Virus record (IMG/VR): IMGVR_UViG_3300042988_001384
Span: 1-35,567 of that record
Strand: one strand, 5' to 3'
DNA length: 35,567 nucleotides
Origin: a virus
The first letter of the stretch is position 1. Each line of letters opens with the position of its first letter. A model generated the notes under the pieces. That model ran no database searches. It saw only the letters and a program-made list of their open reading frames with translations, and was not told where the DNA came from. This document shows, piece by piece, positions 1-12,300 of this stretch. The translations under genes were made by a program, and so were the position numbers.

Positions 1-2024
1 TCCGGTGCCGATGCTGTCATGTTTGGAGGGTCTGCAGCAGCGTTCGAGAATGATGAAGTCAGGAAGTAGGGCTCTCCTGGCGTCAGCGGTTGAGACGCCG
101 CGAGGAACTCAGCTGCGGTGTAGACGATGCCCAACCCCGTGGCGGATGGAGGCAACGCCGCGCTGAGCATCACGTTTCCACCTATCGATGCTGTCGAGTT
201 GCGAGCGAAGAAGCCTGCCTGGTTCTGCCACTCAAGAAGAGCAGTTCCAGAAGCAGCAGAGGCGTAGACATCGTTTACCGCCCAACCAGCCAGAGCAAGC
301 AACGAGCCCGTCGCTGTTCCCGTGAGAGATCCTGAGAACTGCCAGCTGCCCCCGTTTGGGTTCTGGGGGTAGAGCGTCTTTCCCACAGGGCTGATTATCC
401 GATGGTTCCTGTACGCTTCCACCATGAACGCGTAGTTGTTCGCGATGTTCAATGTCGACGTCACGTTGGCAGCGGTCAATGCTCCCGTGACAACCGCGTA
501 CCAGATCTCTGTCCCGAGCTGGTTGCTGGTTGACCACGAGGCCGACATCGCGGGTCTCCATGTTATCCCACTTCCTGCCATCCCCGTGACTTTAGGGTGA
601 TCTGTTCCTCCACCGCTGAAAGCGTGGTACGCGACGAGCAGACGGGGGCCGGTGGTGGTGATGGAGGACGATATGGTGTTGGTGGTTGTCGACCCTACGG
701 CGACACCCCAGGGACCCTCAGCGGCCACCACACCATCGCCGGTCGGGTCAGCGAGCACCTCGCAGGCCGCGTAGGCACCGAGCTGGTTGTCTCCCGGAGA
801 TCCAACGTTATACGTCTGGAGCGAGAAGGTCCCGCCATCGACTGGGCCGTTTGACCGGAGGAAACCGGGCAGGTTGTTCTGCTGCTCGATGACCACTGTT
901 CCTGGAGTGTTTGGGCTGGTCGTGTTGTTCGAGGCCGTCAATTGCCAGTACGAAGCGAAAAGCATCGACCCAGTAGACAGACCCGACAGCGTGATAGAAG
1001 ACGTCGCAGCGGCGGCCGTGCCATTACCAACCTGCTTCACACCGATCGGGTTTCCTGCTTTCGCTCCCTTCAGCGATACCATCTTGAAACCAAAATTTCC
1101 AGCGTCAGACATTGTTACAGCGACATTCAGCCCGTAACAGGAAGAAGAAGCATGCGCCCACCAGATATGGGCGCTGCGGGTGGGCGTCGTACCAGCGACG
1201 CCGGTCGCCTCAGTCCAGACCAAAGGAGGCCCGTAAGTCGCAGACGAGTTTATCTGCGAGACAGACGTCTGCGAATCCAAAGCGACCATCAGAATAAACG
1301 TCCGAGGTCCGAACGAATTGACCGCCGACGTGTTTTGAGTGATAGAGTTTAAGGTAGTTGAGTTCTGAGGTCCACCCCAGCTTGTGTTGTTATCCCAGAT
1401 AGAGTTATACAGGTTCGTGTCGCCTAGATCAGGCGGGGTCATCTGGACTAAGCTGCCCGACAGGTTAAATCCGTCAAGCGAAGCCGTATCAGGCAGCGGT
1501 GCGTCAAAGAGAACTCCTCCCTTGACTGCCGTACGACTTAGTCTCTCTGCATTTAATTCAGAAACTGTAAGAACAGAGCTCCAAGCCCGCATATGAGCGA
1601 CGTACCCAACTCCCGAGCCCCCACCTGAATCGTCCTGAAGCCCGTATACTCGAGTTGTTGTGTACCCCGCAGTCCGGGACATCGTTCCCTTATTCCCAGA
1701 AAGCGGAACACCGATGGGAGTAAAATAAGCAGAGCAAGTAGTTCCACTAAACGTGTAGGCCCAGAAATACCAATTGCCCGCAGAGATCGTCGCGATGTTG
1801 TTGATGAAGTTGTTATTGTACATTGCAACGACATTGCTGGCGTCGACGTACATCACATGTCTGGTTGAGGTATTGTTTGAGACAGACGAGATGCCAGAGC
1901 CACCAGCAGGAGGCGTCGCGCCGTGGTAATAATACCCGCAGACAGTCGCTGAATCGTGATTTGGTAGGTTGTTTACCCGGCTGATGTAGTTGGTGCCAGG
2001 ACCTGATGTTTGACCGATGGCCAT
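1..2024 (-). CDS. LamG-domain tail fibre/adhesin-like protein, 3' end beyond window
   Basis: The reading frame is open from an ATG at 2024 to base 1 without a stop, giving at least 674 codons; the C-terminus lies outside the window. The start sits 12 bases after the stop of the upstream 450-aa gene, with AAGG and GGTGA purine stretches just ahead. Residues about 25-205 look like a LamG/concanavalin A-like lectin domain, with the characteristic run AGNWYFWAYTFSG and later GYVAHMRAWSSVLTVSEL. Beyond residue about 210 two similar beta-rich units appear in tandem: each has a PR-F/L-L-VA stretch, a G-T-[AE]-centred segment and a later 'GS(M/L)L(F/L)A' strand. LamG domains commonly bind carbohydrate in phage fibres, so host-surface recognition is the natural inference. 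The downstream part could instead carry an enzymatic or trimerisation domain that is not visible here. Confidence 0.8.
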   Translation of the reverse strand, partial: MAIGQTSGPGTNYISRVNNLPNHDSATVCGYYYHGATPPAGGSGISSVSNNTSTRHVMYVDASNVVAMYNNNFINNIATISAGNWYFWAYTFSGTTCSAYFTPIGVPLSGNKGTMSRTAGYTTTRVYGLQDDSGGGSGVGYVAHMRAWSSVLTVSELNAERLSRTAVKGGVLFDAPLPDTASLDGFNLSGSLVQMTPPDLGDTNLYNSIWDNNTSWGGPQNSTTLNSITQNTSAVNSFGPRTFILMVALDSQTSVSQINSSATYGPPLVWTEATGVAGTTPTRSAHIWWAHASSSCYGLNVAVTMSDAGNFGFKMVSLKGAKAGNPIGVKQVGNGTAAAATSSITLSGLSTGSMLFASYWQLTASNNTTSPNTPGTVVIEQQNNLPGFLRSNGPVDGGTFSLQTYNVGSPGDNQLGAYAACEVLADPTGDGVVAAEGPWGVAVGSTTTNTISSSITTTGPRLLVAYHAFSGGGTDHPKVTGMAGSGITWRPAMSASWSTSNQLGTEIWYAVVTGALTAANVTSTLNIANNYAFMVEAYRNHRIISPVGKTLYPQNPNGGSWQFSGSLTGTATGSLLALAGWAVNDVYASAASGTALLEWQNQAGFFARNSTASIGGNVMLSAALPPSATGLGIVYTAAEFLAASQPLTPGEPYFLTSSFSNAAADPPNMTASAP

Positions 2025-2036
2025 CTGGTCACCGCC

Positions 2037-3389
2037 TTAGTAGTCCGTCTCGAGGTAGAGTCCCACAAGCTCCAATGAGACAGCGGTCGTAGTCATGGTC
2101 GCTGCACGACCACAAATTGTAAGAAGAACACCTGTCGGGAGAGTGGACGAGGCGACGTACTCGAACAGAGCAGGAGTGTTCGGGTTGATCTTCTCAAACG
2201 AGATACTGCAGGTGTTCGAGCTAGGTGCTGCGAACATCCGAAGCTCATAGACACCGTGGTTAGCAGATGATGTCAATGACGCTGACTGGATTGGTATTCC
2301 TGTGTCTACTGTGGTCGTCGTGTTCGCGCCGTGGAAGATCTTCCAGGTCGTATCTGTCCGATTGTATCCAACACCGATTTGGTTAATGACACCAGATGGA
2401 TTAATGTTTTGGCCGTTTGCGATGTAAGACGCGCCTGTTCCAGTTACTAATCCCACAAAGAAACTGTATAGGTTGGCGGCGGCAGTCTGTCCAGGGAAGA
2501 ATCTAGACACATAGTAGAACCCGCCCATTCCAGTAACGGGCCCAAAGCCTGCAGTTCCTGTCCCCATGAAGCACAGAGGAGAAGCCATTGAATAACCTGT
2601 AGCAGCACCCGAGACTGCTGTTGAAACCCAAGCGACACGCTTCAATGACGTTGAAAACGCAGTTCCTGAGATCGCACGAGCGGTAGCAGTGCCAGATGTG
2701 ACAAGAACGAGCCCGTCAGCACCGACTGTGATCGAGTTGCTTCCGGGAGACGGGTTGAACCGATGCACTTTATTCAAGAATAGGTTTGGTTGAACCGCGA
2801 TATCGACTCCCGCGGGACCGACCCAGTTAAGCAAAGTGCGACCCGCCTTCTTTCTCGAAAATATGGTAAGGTTTCCAGCAGGAGGAACAGCGGGTCCAAC
2901 AACTCCAGAGACATACGACTCCAACATCAGATTTCCAGAGCTATCCCAATCTGTCATATGCGACGGGAATGACATCGTCAGTGTCACAACGTTGCCAGCG
3001 ACGCTGGCTGTTGGGAACCCTGCTACGTTAAAGAAGTTCAACGTCGTCGCGTCTGTCAGCACCGACGTCCCTGTGACCTGGACCGCTATCGCTGACGCGG
3101 TGGCAAAGACAGGAACGTTCAACGTGGCGGTCGAGTTGGTGATCGAGACTGACGCGCCGGAGCCGCTGATATAGAGGAGCGTCGCGGTCGCCGCGGCGGG
3201 GCCACCAGATCCAGAGAGGATAAGCGCGCCGGCGCCCCCACCCCCGCCGCCGGGAATCTCGACTGTCAGCACTCCCGTGGCGATTGTGGCTGTCACACCC
3301 GCGCCGATGAAAGATAGAGCGTCAGCGGTCCCCGAGAGGTTCCCGCTGACGTTAAGAGCTACCGATGAGTGTCCTGGAAAGTATGGCAT
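2037..3389 (-). CDS. Tail fibre-like virion protein, 450 aa
   Basis: The ATG at 3389 begins two bases after the stop of the giant repeat gene, so translation is probably coupled; I see no strong Shine-Dalgarno. Residues 1-125 are beta-repeat-like, with a Gly6 linker near residue 50 and alternating V/T/S/A strands. Residues about 145-450 form a globular C-terminal domain: it starts near SHMTDWDSSGNL, passes GPAGVDIAVQPNLF and ends GLYLETDY. I recognise this arrangement (IFSRKKAGR, then a GGFYYVSRF segment, then an LYxETD ending) from uncharacterised tail-fibre proteins of other phages, but have no named family. Position among fibre genes supports a role as a fibre or receptor-binding subunit. 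No catalytic motif was seen. Confidence 0.72.
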   Translation of the reverse strand: MPYFPGHSSVALNVSGNLSGTADALSFIGAGVTATIATGVLTVEIPGGGGGGAGALILSGSGGPAAATATLLYISGSGASVSITNSTATLNVPVFATASAIAVQVTGTSVLTDATTLNFFNVAGFPTASVAGNVVTLTMSFPSHMTDWDSSGNLMLESYVSGVVGPAVPPAGNLTIFSRKKAGRTLLNWVGPAGVDIAVQPNLFLNKVHRFNPSPGSNSITVGADGLVLVTSGTATARAISGTAFSTSLKRVAWVSTAVSGAATGYSMASPLCFMGTGTAGFGPVTGMGGFYYVSRFFPGQTAAANLYSFFVGLVTGTGASYIANGQNINPSGVINQIGVGYNRTDTTWKIFHGANTTTTVDTGIPIQSASLTSSANHGVYELRMFAAPSSNTCSISFEKINPNTPALFEYVASSTLPTGVLLTICGRAATMTTTAVSLELVGLYLETDY

Positions 3390-3391
3390 GG

Positions 3392-6300
3392 TTAGTTCGA
3401 GAGTTCGGTTACCGCCACTGAGCCGGTGACGTTCGTTCCGGACGCGATGGCGTGGATGATACCTGTGTAGCGACCTGGGACTTCAAAGTAGCTGGCCGGA
3501 GCCATTCTCACCGTCATGGAGGCCGATGTGGCCGCCGTGCCGAGCTTGACAAAGAGGACAGCCGAGGCGTGCGTGTTCTGGATGGAGGCGAAGTACCTGT
3601 TCGTGTTCGCCGCGAGGATCGACACTGAGGTTCCGGAGACCAGCGCGGTGGTGACGTTGGAGGTCGCAGCCGGAGGAGCGATGACATACGTTCCCGAGAT
3701 TGCTGAGCCACGCATACGGTCCCAGGTCGTCCCGTTGAAGACCCGGTTGTGCGAGTCGACGTCGAGAGCAACTGCTCCTGTATGAACAGCTACAGCGTCA
3801 CTGTTGTTGGAATCAACACTGACTCTGTTCCACCGAGAGCTAGCATCGTCCCAGCCATAGAGGAACACTGTCGACTCGAGGTGTCCGCTGCTGGAAGCTA
3901 CGACCTGGTCGATATCGTTACGACCCGTATCGACAACCTGGACAGTTCCCGTAACGACCCAGGAGGCTGTCTGAACAACGTTCGCTGTTCCGGTTACAAC
4001 CCAGGAAGCAGTCTGAACAACTTGTGCGGTACCTGTGACCACCCAGCTGCCCGTCTGCGTGACATTCTGCGCGGCCGGAGCGGCAGTGGTGATCGTGCCG
4101 GTGACCCAGACTGGGTTAGACAGCGTACTGGTGACGATCTGTGTTCCAGAGAAGACCGCGTTCATCGATCCGGAGATCGTGACGGTGAGCGGATTCTCGA
4201 GAGTCGCCGTGACCGAGGCGGTGTTGGAGACGGAGACCGTCGAGCCACCACCCGACTGAGTGATCCAAACCGGGTTCGCCTGCGTACCCGTTACTGTCAC
4301 CACATTTGTAACAGTGACCGAGCTTCCACCACCGGATGATGTGATCCAAACCGGGTTAGCCTGTGTGCCGGTGACGATGAACACCGACGGCATGTTGCTC
4401 TGAGATACCGTGAGAGCACCTGTCTGGGCTACTGTTACCGCACCTGTTACCCAAACCGGCGCCGCCGAGGAGGCAGTGACGACCTGCGTACCAGAGAACA
4501 CCGTGTTGATCGCACCAGAAATCGCCACCCAGGCCGGATTGGCCAGAGTCGAGGTCACCGTGACAACGTTGGAAACAGAGACCGATGAGCCACCGCCAGA
4601 CTGCGTGACCCAGACTGGATTCGCCTGTGTACCTGTGACAATCACGACCGCAGGCAGGTTGCTCTGGCTTACTGTCAGCGTTCCGGTGGTTACAACCTGA
4701 ACCGTTCCGGTAACAACCCAGCTTCCTGTCTGCGTCGCCTGTGTGGTTCCAGTAACCACCCATGAGGCAGTCTGAAGGACACGCTGGTCGTTCGACTGGG
4801 ACACTGTGAGGGTGCCTGTTGTGGTCACCTGCACCGTACCAGTTACCACCCATGAGGCAGACTGGACCACCTGCGCGGTGCCCGTGACTACCCAGGAGGC
4901 AGTCTGGAGCACACGTTGGTCGTTGGACTGCGAGACAGTGAGAGTACCCGTTGTCCCGATCCATACTGGCGAGCCGATGGCGGAGGAGACGTACTGGACC
5001 GCCGGCAGGTTGCTCTGGCTTACCGTGAGCGTGCCCGTCGTTGTTACCTGGACCGTGCCCGTGACCACGTAGGAGGCCGTCTGGACAGACTGTACTGTTC
5101 CCGTCACGACCCATGAGGCGGTCTGTGTGACGTTCTGAGCGGACGGAGCCGTGGTCGCCACGGTACCGGTGATGAGGATGGCGTTACCGGCCGAGGAGGT
5201 GATGTACCACGAACCAGTCTGCGTGGACTGGACTGTCCCGGTGACCACCCAGGAAGCCGTCTGCAAGACTCGCTGGTCATTCGACTGGGAGACTGTTAAC
5301 GTTCCTGTCGTTACGACCTGCACAGTTCCTGTTACGACCCAGCTTGCTGTCTGTGCCACGTTCTGCGACGCAGGAGCAGTCGTCGCAACTGTACCAGTGA
5401 TGAGGATCGCGTTACCGGCAGATGAAGTTACGACCCACGATCCTGTCTGGGTTGACTGCACCGTTCCTGTGACTGTCCAGGAGGCGGTCTGGACGACCCG
5501 CTGGTCATTGGACTGAGATACAGTGAGCGTGCCGGTGGTGACGACCTGGACCGTGCCTGTTACCACCCAGCTGCCTGTCTGAGTTACTGAGGACGTCAGG
5601 ACTGGGTTGGATTGGCTTACTGTCTGCGTCCCCGTGAAGACTGCTTGCACGGTTCCGGTAACGACCCAGCTGCCCGTCTGAGTGACGTTCTGAGCAGATG
5701 GAGCCGTCGTGGCGACAGTACCTGTGATCAGGATCGCGTTGCCAGCCGAGGATGTGACCACCCAGGATCCGGTCTGAGTGGACTGGACTGTGCCTGTTAC
5801 GACCCAGGACGCTGTCTGAGAGGACGCGATAGCGTTGCTCTGAGAGACTGTCAGTGTTCCGGTCGTGGTAATCTGCACCGTACCGGTGACAACCAGTGAG
5901 GCTGTCTGCACGGACTGGACCGTTCCTGTGACCACCCAGCTTGCTGTCTGCAGGACTCGCTGATCATTGGACTGCGAGACTGTAAGTGTTCCAGTCGTGA
6001 CGACTTGGACTGTACCTGTTACGACCCAGCTTCCCGTCTGCGTGACAGCCGGAGTGAGCACCGGGTTCGTCTGACTTACCGGGAGAGCTCCCGTTACAGT
6101 GACCTGAGTGACGCCACCACCGGACGAGGTCACCCAGACAGGGTTAGCTGCGCTGGCTGTTACAACCTGCGTCCCTGTGAAGGCCGCGTTTAGGACACCC
6201 GAGATCGCTACTGTGACCGGGTTAGCGAGCGAGGCTGTGACCGCCTGAGAGGCAGAGAAGTTCGAGATCGCGACGACAGTGACCGGGTTGCTCTGAGACA

Positions 6301-9300
6301 CAGTCAGAGTTCCTGTCTGCGTCATCTGTACCGTTCCAGTTACAACCAGGGACGCGGTCTGGACAGCCTGGACGGTACCGGTGACTACCCAGCTTGCTGT
6401 CTGGAGAACCCGCTGATCATTTGACTGGGAGACCGTCAGCGTGCCTGTTGTGGTAACTTGAACGGTGCCGGTCACCACCCAGGAGCCAGTCTGAGTTACT
6501 GCCGGAGTAAGAACTGGGTTGCTTTGCGAGACTGTCTGCGTTCCTGTAAACACAGCCTGGACGGTCCCCGTGACCACCCACGATCCGGTCTGTGTAACAG
6601 GGACCGCGTTCGCCACCGAGACAGAGCCTGTAACTACCCAGCTGCCGGTCTGAGTTACCGATGAAGTAAGGACCGGGTTGCTCTGAGACACGGTCTGCGT
6701 ACCAGTAAAGACCGCCTGGACTGTACCCGTGACTACCCACGAAGCAGTCTGCGTCACTGCGAACGTCGTGTTGTCGACATGGACCGTACCGGTGATGGAA
6801 CCTGTGCCGGCCGGAGTGTTGCTCTGACTGGTCGTCAGCGTGATCGTAGAACCGGTGATGTTGACGTTATTACTGCCGGTTGAACCACCCGGGTTGGCGA
6901 TGTACACCGCGCCAGAGTTGTCGACCTTGAGACCAAGCAGTGTCGTACCGCTGATACCCGCGATGTATGTCGCGGAGAGCGGAGCGGTCTGGCCTGTAGC
7001 GCCGACCGAGTTCTCAGTTACAACAAACGTACCTGAGGCTGTCGTCACCGAGGTGATAACGCCCGTGACCCAGACCGGACGGTCAGCGGAAGCAGAGACA
7101 TAGAGAGCACCCGACTGGTCGACCTTGATGTACCGGAAGACGCCGCTGTCGTTGCCACCGATCTGAGTACCGTACGAAGGCGTGGTTGAACCGTTCTCAC
7201 GGGTGGTGATGTCCGGGTGAGTGGAGATGTTGTTCCCGTTCGCTGCGACATAAGCTGTGCCGCCACCCCATGAGGAGGCAGAGACACGGACGTGGGTCGC
7301 ACCGACGATGTCATAGAGGTTGAAAGCGCCCGTGGTCGTAGTGGTCGAGCCTACAAGCTCGATCTGCGTGTTGGGGCTGTACGCCTCGACCGGCCACCAA
7401 GTGACAGCGTTATCGAATGAGGCCTGGAAGTTTATGGTACCGGTGTACGATCCTGTGATCGTGAACGTCGCTCCTGCCGCGGAGCCGATAGGCATCGTGA
7501 CTGTGGCGCCCTGAGCAGCGAGTCCGCCAACGATCGATGCTGACGCGTAGTTCTGAGTGATCGTTCCCGTGACCACCCAGCTGCCAGTCTGCGTCACTGC
7601 GACAGCGTTGGCGACTGAGACAGAACCTGTGACCGTCCAGCTTCCTGTCTGCGTGACAGAGGCTGTGAGCACTGGGTTCGACTGGCTGACGGTCAGAGTT
7701 CCTGTGGTGGTTACCTGAACCGTACCGGTGACAACGAACGATCCCGTCTGAGTGACTGGTTGAGCGTTGGATTGGCTTACGGTCAGAGTTCCCGTCGTGA
7801 CCATCTGAACCGTGCCGGTAACGACCCAGCTTCCGGTCTGCGTGACTGAAGATGTTAGAACAGGATTCGACTGCGATACGGTCAAAGCTCCCGTCGTCAC
7901 AACCTGGACTGTACCCGTAACAACCCAGGATCCTGTCTGCGTGGACGGGATCGCGTTGGACTGAGACACGGTAAGAGTACCGGTCGTGGTGACCTGCACG
8001 GTCCCTGTGACCACCCAGCTGCCAGTTTGTGTGACCGGGATAGAGGTGTTATCGAAGTGGACGGTACCGGTGACTCCCTGCGTAGCAGAGAAGTTTGAGA
8101 CCGCAACGACGGTGACTGGATTTGTCTGGCTTACCGGCAGCGTACCAGTGAACACAGACTGGACTGTGCCCGTAACAACCCAGCTTCCCGTTTGCGTTAC
8201 CGGGAGCGAGGTGTTATCAAAGTGGACCGTGCCAGTTACGCCCTGGGTCGCGGAGAAGTTAGAAACGGCGACCACCGTGACTGGGTTGCTCTGAGAGACC
8301 GTGAGCGTCCCTGTCGTCGTTACTTGGACCGTACCCGTTACAACCAACGAGGCCGTCTGAGAGACCGCGAGGCTGGTGTTATCAACGTGAACTGTTCCTG
8401 TTACACCCTGTGTCGCCGAGAAATTCGAGATGGCAACCACTGTGACTGGGTTGCTCTGCGATACCGTCAGCGCTCCCGTCGTGGTTACAGCGACGCTCGT
8501 GTTATCGAAGTGAACTGTACCCGTGATTCCCTGGGTCGCAGAGAAATTGCTAACTGCCACGACTGTGACTGGGTTAGACTGGCTTACAGTCAGAGTTCCC
8601 GTTGTGGAGACTGAGACAGAGCCTGTGACCACCCAAGATCCCGTCTGAGTCACGGACGAGGTTAGGACCGGGTTGCTTTGAGATACAGTGAGCGCTCCCG
8701 TCGTTACGACCTGGACCGTTCCTGTTACCACCCAGGATCCAGTCTGCGTGACCGAGGATGTGAGTACTGGGTTGGACTGGGAGACAGTCAGGGCGCCCGT
8801 CGTGGTGATAGAGGCCGTAAGGACAGGGTTAGACTGCGAAACTGTCAGAGTGACCGTGGATCCCGTGATGCGAACATCGTTACCCTGGCTGTTGATTACG
8901 AAGACTGAGCCGGTGATAACCTGCGTGCCATCCTGGAGGACCTTTACTGGACGGAGGTTACCTGTGGGATCAAGTCCGGCAATCTGTGTGGCGCTGTTTG
9001 GTGCGATGGCACCTGTCGTGCCGACAGAGCTCTCTACCGCGACGAATGTTCCAGAAGCAGCCGCGACTGAGGTGATCGTTCCTGTGATCCAGACCGGAGC
9101 GCCCTGAGGAGCTTGTACTGTGACTGTGTTATCTACAGTCATTGTTCCCGTGACCACCCAGGAACCTGTCTGAGTCACTGAGGCGGTAAGGACGGGATTC
9201 GACTGCGACACCGTCAACGACGTGTTGTCGAAGTGAACGGTTCCTGTGATTCCCTGAGTAGCCGAGAAGTTAGAGACTGCGACAACGGTTACAGGGTTAG

Positions 9301-12300
9301 ACTGTGATACTGTGAGCGTTCCCGTCGTGGTGATGGGGAACGAGGCGTTGTCGATGTGGACAGTTCCCGTGACTCCCTGCGTCGCCGAGAAGTTAGATAC
9401 AGCGACAACAGTGACCGGATTGCTCTGGCTTACGGTCAACGTACCCGTGGTCGTTACCTGGACTGTTCCCGTCACAACCCAGCTTCCTGTCTGCGTGACA
9501 GAAGAGGTAAGGACAGGGTTCGACTGCGAGACTGTAAGAGCTCCCGTGGTGGTCACCTGGACTGTACCGGTAACCACGAACGAAGCCGTCTGGGTCGCAG
9601 CGAGAGCAGTGTTGTCGAAGTGAACGGTGCCCGTCACACCCTGCGTCGCGGAGAAGTTGCTCACCGCTACCACAGTAACAGGGTTCGATTGTGAGACGGT
9701 CAGAGTACCCGTCGTCGTGACTGCGATCGAGGTGTTGTCAAAGTGGACCGTGCCGGTGACACCCTGCGTCGCTGAGAAGTTAGACACTGCGACGACAGTC
9801 ACGGGGTTAGATTGGGAGACTGTTAGCGTTCCGGTTGTCGTCACCGCGAACGTGGTGTTGTCGATGTGAACAGTTCCGGTGATCGACTGCGTCGCTGGCA
9901 CGTTCGACTGCGACACTGTGAGAGTCGTGTTGTCGATATGGACAGAACCGGAGATACCGACCGGCGATCCCGCAGAGGCGGTGACCGGCTGGGAGAACGG
10001 GAAGTTGGTGATCGAGACTGATCCCGTGACGACCAACGAGCCGGTCTGAGTGATCTCGGTCGTCGGATTATCTACGTGGACTGTACCTGTTACAACCCAA
10101 GATCCTGTCTGCGTTACTCCGACAACCGTTGTTGGGTTATCGATGTGAACAGTTCCTGTGACCAGCTGAGCGCCCGAGATAATCCTTCCAGGCTGCAGGT
10201 TCCCAGTAGGGTCAACAAATCCAACAAGGACCGCCTCACTGGGTGCCGCAGATCCCGTAGGACGGGAAGACGACATAAAGACATTGATTGTCGAGTTCTT
10301 GATGTCAACGGGGATCGTCGCGCCGGTGACCCACACTGGGCTTGCTTGCGACGATGTGACTATCTGCACCGCAGGGAAGTTCGCGATCGACGACGTCATC
10401 CCACCGCTGATCACTACCGCGACTGGGTTCAACATTGATGCTGTTACTGTCAGAGAATCAATACCATTCGTCTTGACGTAGAGACCACCCGTGTCACCGC
10501 GGAGGCGGTCGAAGGACGAACCGTTGAAGACCTTAACGTAGCTTTCAGCTTTGGTCAGACCGACGTTATCGATAGCGTCGCCGTCAGCGTCAATGTCGCC
10601 TGCTCCAACACGGACCCAAACATTTCCAGTCTCACTCCAGACCATGTTGAACGAGCCAACAAGGACAGAGGCTGTTGGGTTAGTGAAGTTGTCGGTGAGA
10701 GTGTCATTGCCTCCGACGAACATGTGACCATCGGTGCCGACCCGTACCAGACGAGCGATGCCACCCTCGTCAGATCCCATGATGCCAACGCCGTACTCAC
10801 CCATCGCCAGACCAGCCTCACCAGCGTATTTCATCACGTTGGGAGGAGTCTGGTTTGTACCAATGTGGATGCTAGCAGTTCCAAACGTCCATGATGTTAC
10901 ACGTCCACGGAAGTGCGTAGCGCCGGCGACGTCATATGGAACGTAGACACCAGTAACTCTAGCGGTAGACTGGATAGACTCTGCAGAAGCATCTGGGTTG
11001 TACGTCTCTACTCTGTTCCATGACACACCGTTGTCGTACGACATTTCCCAACGGATTGAACCGGAGAATGTACCAGTTACGACAGCTGCGACACCTACGC
11101 CGAACCCTATCGCGACAGAGACGACATCGTTGACACCAGTAACGGAGCCACTTGCTTGGTTGTAGAGGAACTCGTTGGCGATCGTACCGGTGATCCACAC
11201 CGGAGCGGCGAACGACGACGTTACTTGCAGAGGGACAGAAGCTGTTACATTGACATTTGAACCCTGGCTATTGACGACGTAGACAGAACCTGTGATTACC
11301 TGCGTACCGTCCTGCATCACCTTGATGGGACGCAGATTTCCCGTAGGATCAATACCACCGATTTGGGTCGCACTGTTCGGCGGGATCGCGCCGGTAGCTC
11401 CGACCGAGGCCTCGACAGCAACGAAAGTTCCCGAAGCAGCCGCCACTGAAGTGATAGTACCCGTGATCCAGACAGGAGCACCCTGCGGCGCGGTGACAGT
11501 GACCGTGTTGTCGACTGTCATCGTCCCGGTGACGACCATCGCACCGGTCTGAGCGATATTCAGGGACGTGTTATCAAAGTGGACGGTGCCAGTGACTGTC
11601 TGTGAAGCTGGGAAATTGCTGACGCTTACCGACGCCGTCAGAACCGGATTGGTCTGAGAGACAGGAAGAGTGATCGAACCGGTGATGTTGACGTTCGAGC
11701 CCTGGCTGTTCACCACGAAGACCGACTGGGTCGCCGGAACGTTCGACTGCGAGACGGTCAGTGTCGCATTGTCAAGGTGTACCGTTCCCGTTACCGTCTG
11801 CGTGGCGGAGAAGTTCGAGACCGCGACGACCGTCACCGGGTTATCAACATGGACAGTGCCCGTGACAGTCTGCGTCGCTGGGAAGTTCGAGATCGACGCC
11901 GTCAGCACCGGGTTCGTCATCGAGACCGGCAGGGTGATGGATGCAGTGATGTTGACCTCGCTGGAGCCTGAGGTCGAGTTCACCACATAGACTGACTGGG
12001 TAGCAGGGAGATTGGTCTGGCTTACGGGAAGCGTGATCGAAGCAGTGATGTTCACATCACCCGCGAAAGAAGACGTTCCCTGGTTCACCACGTAGACAGA
12101 CTGCGTGGCCGGAAGGTTCGTCTGGCTGACCGGAAGAGTGATCGAGGCGGTGATATTAACTTCGCTCGAACCAGAGGTCGAGTTCACTACATAGACGGAC
12201 TGCGTGGCGGGTACGTTGGACTGCGAGACCGTGATCGAAGCGTTATCGATGTGGACTGTGCCGGTAACTGTCTGCGTCCCTGTGCCGGGAGCGACTGAGA

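Noticed and set aside
1553-1834. 93-codon minus-strand frame in the left-end region
   Set aside because: It lies in a different frame inside the long LamG-type gene that is open to the window edge.
4356-5114. 252-codon frame on the minus strand inside the repeat tract
   Set aside because: Alternate frame of the 3065-aa gene. Its own apparent repeats (GHGHG, CLMGG) are a by-product of the underlying coding repeats.
3930-10110. Regular repeat tract considered as CRISPR or tandem satellite
   Set aside because: The units are coding, in frame, vary at synonymous sites and have no identical repeats with unique spacers.
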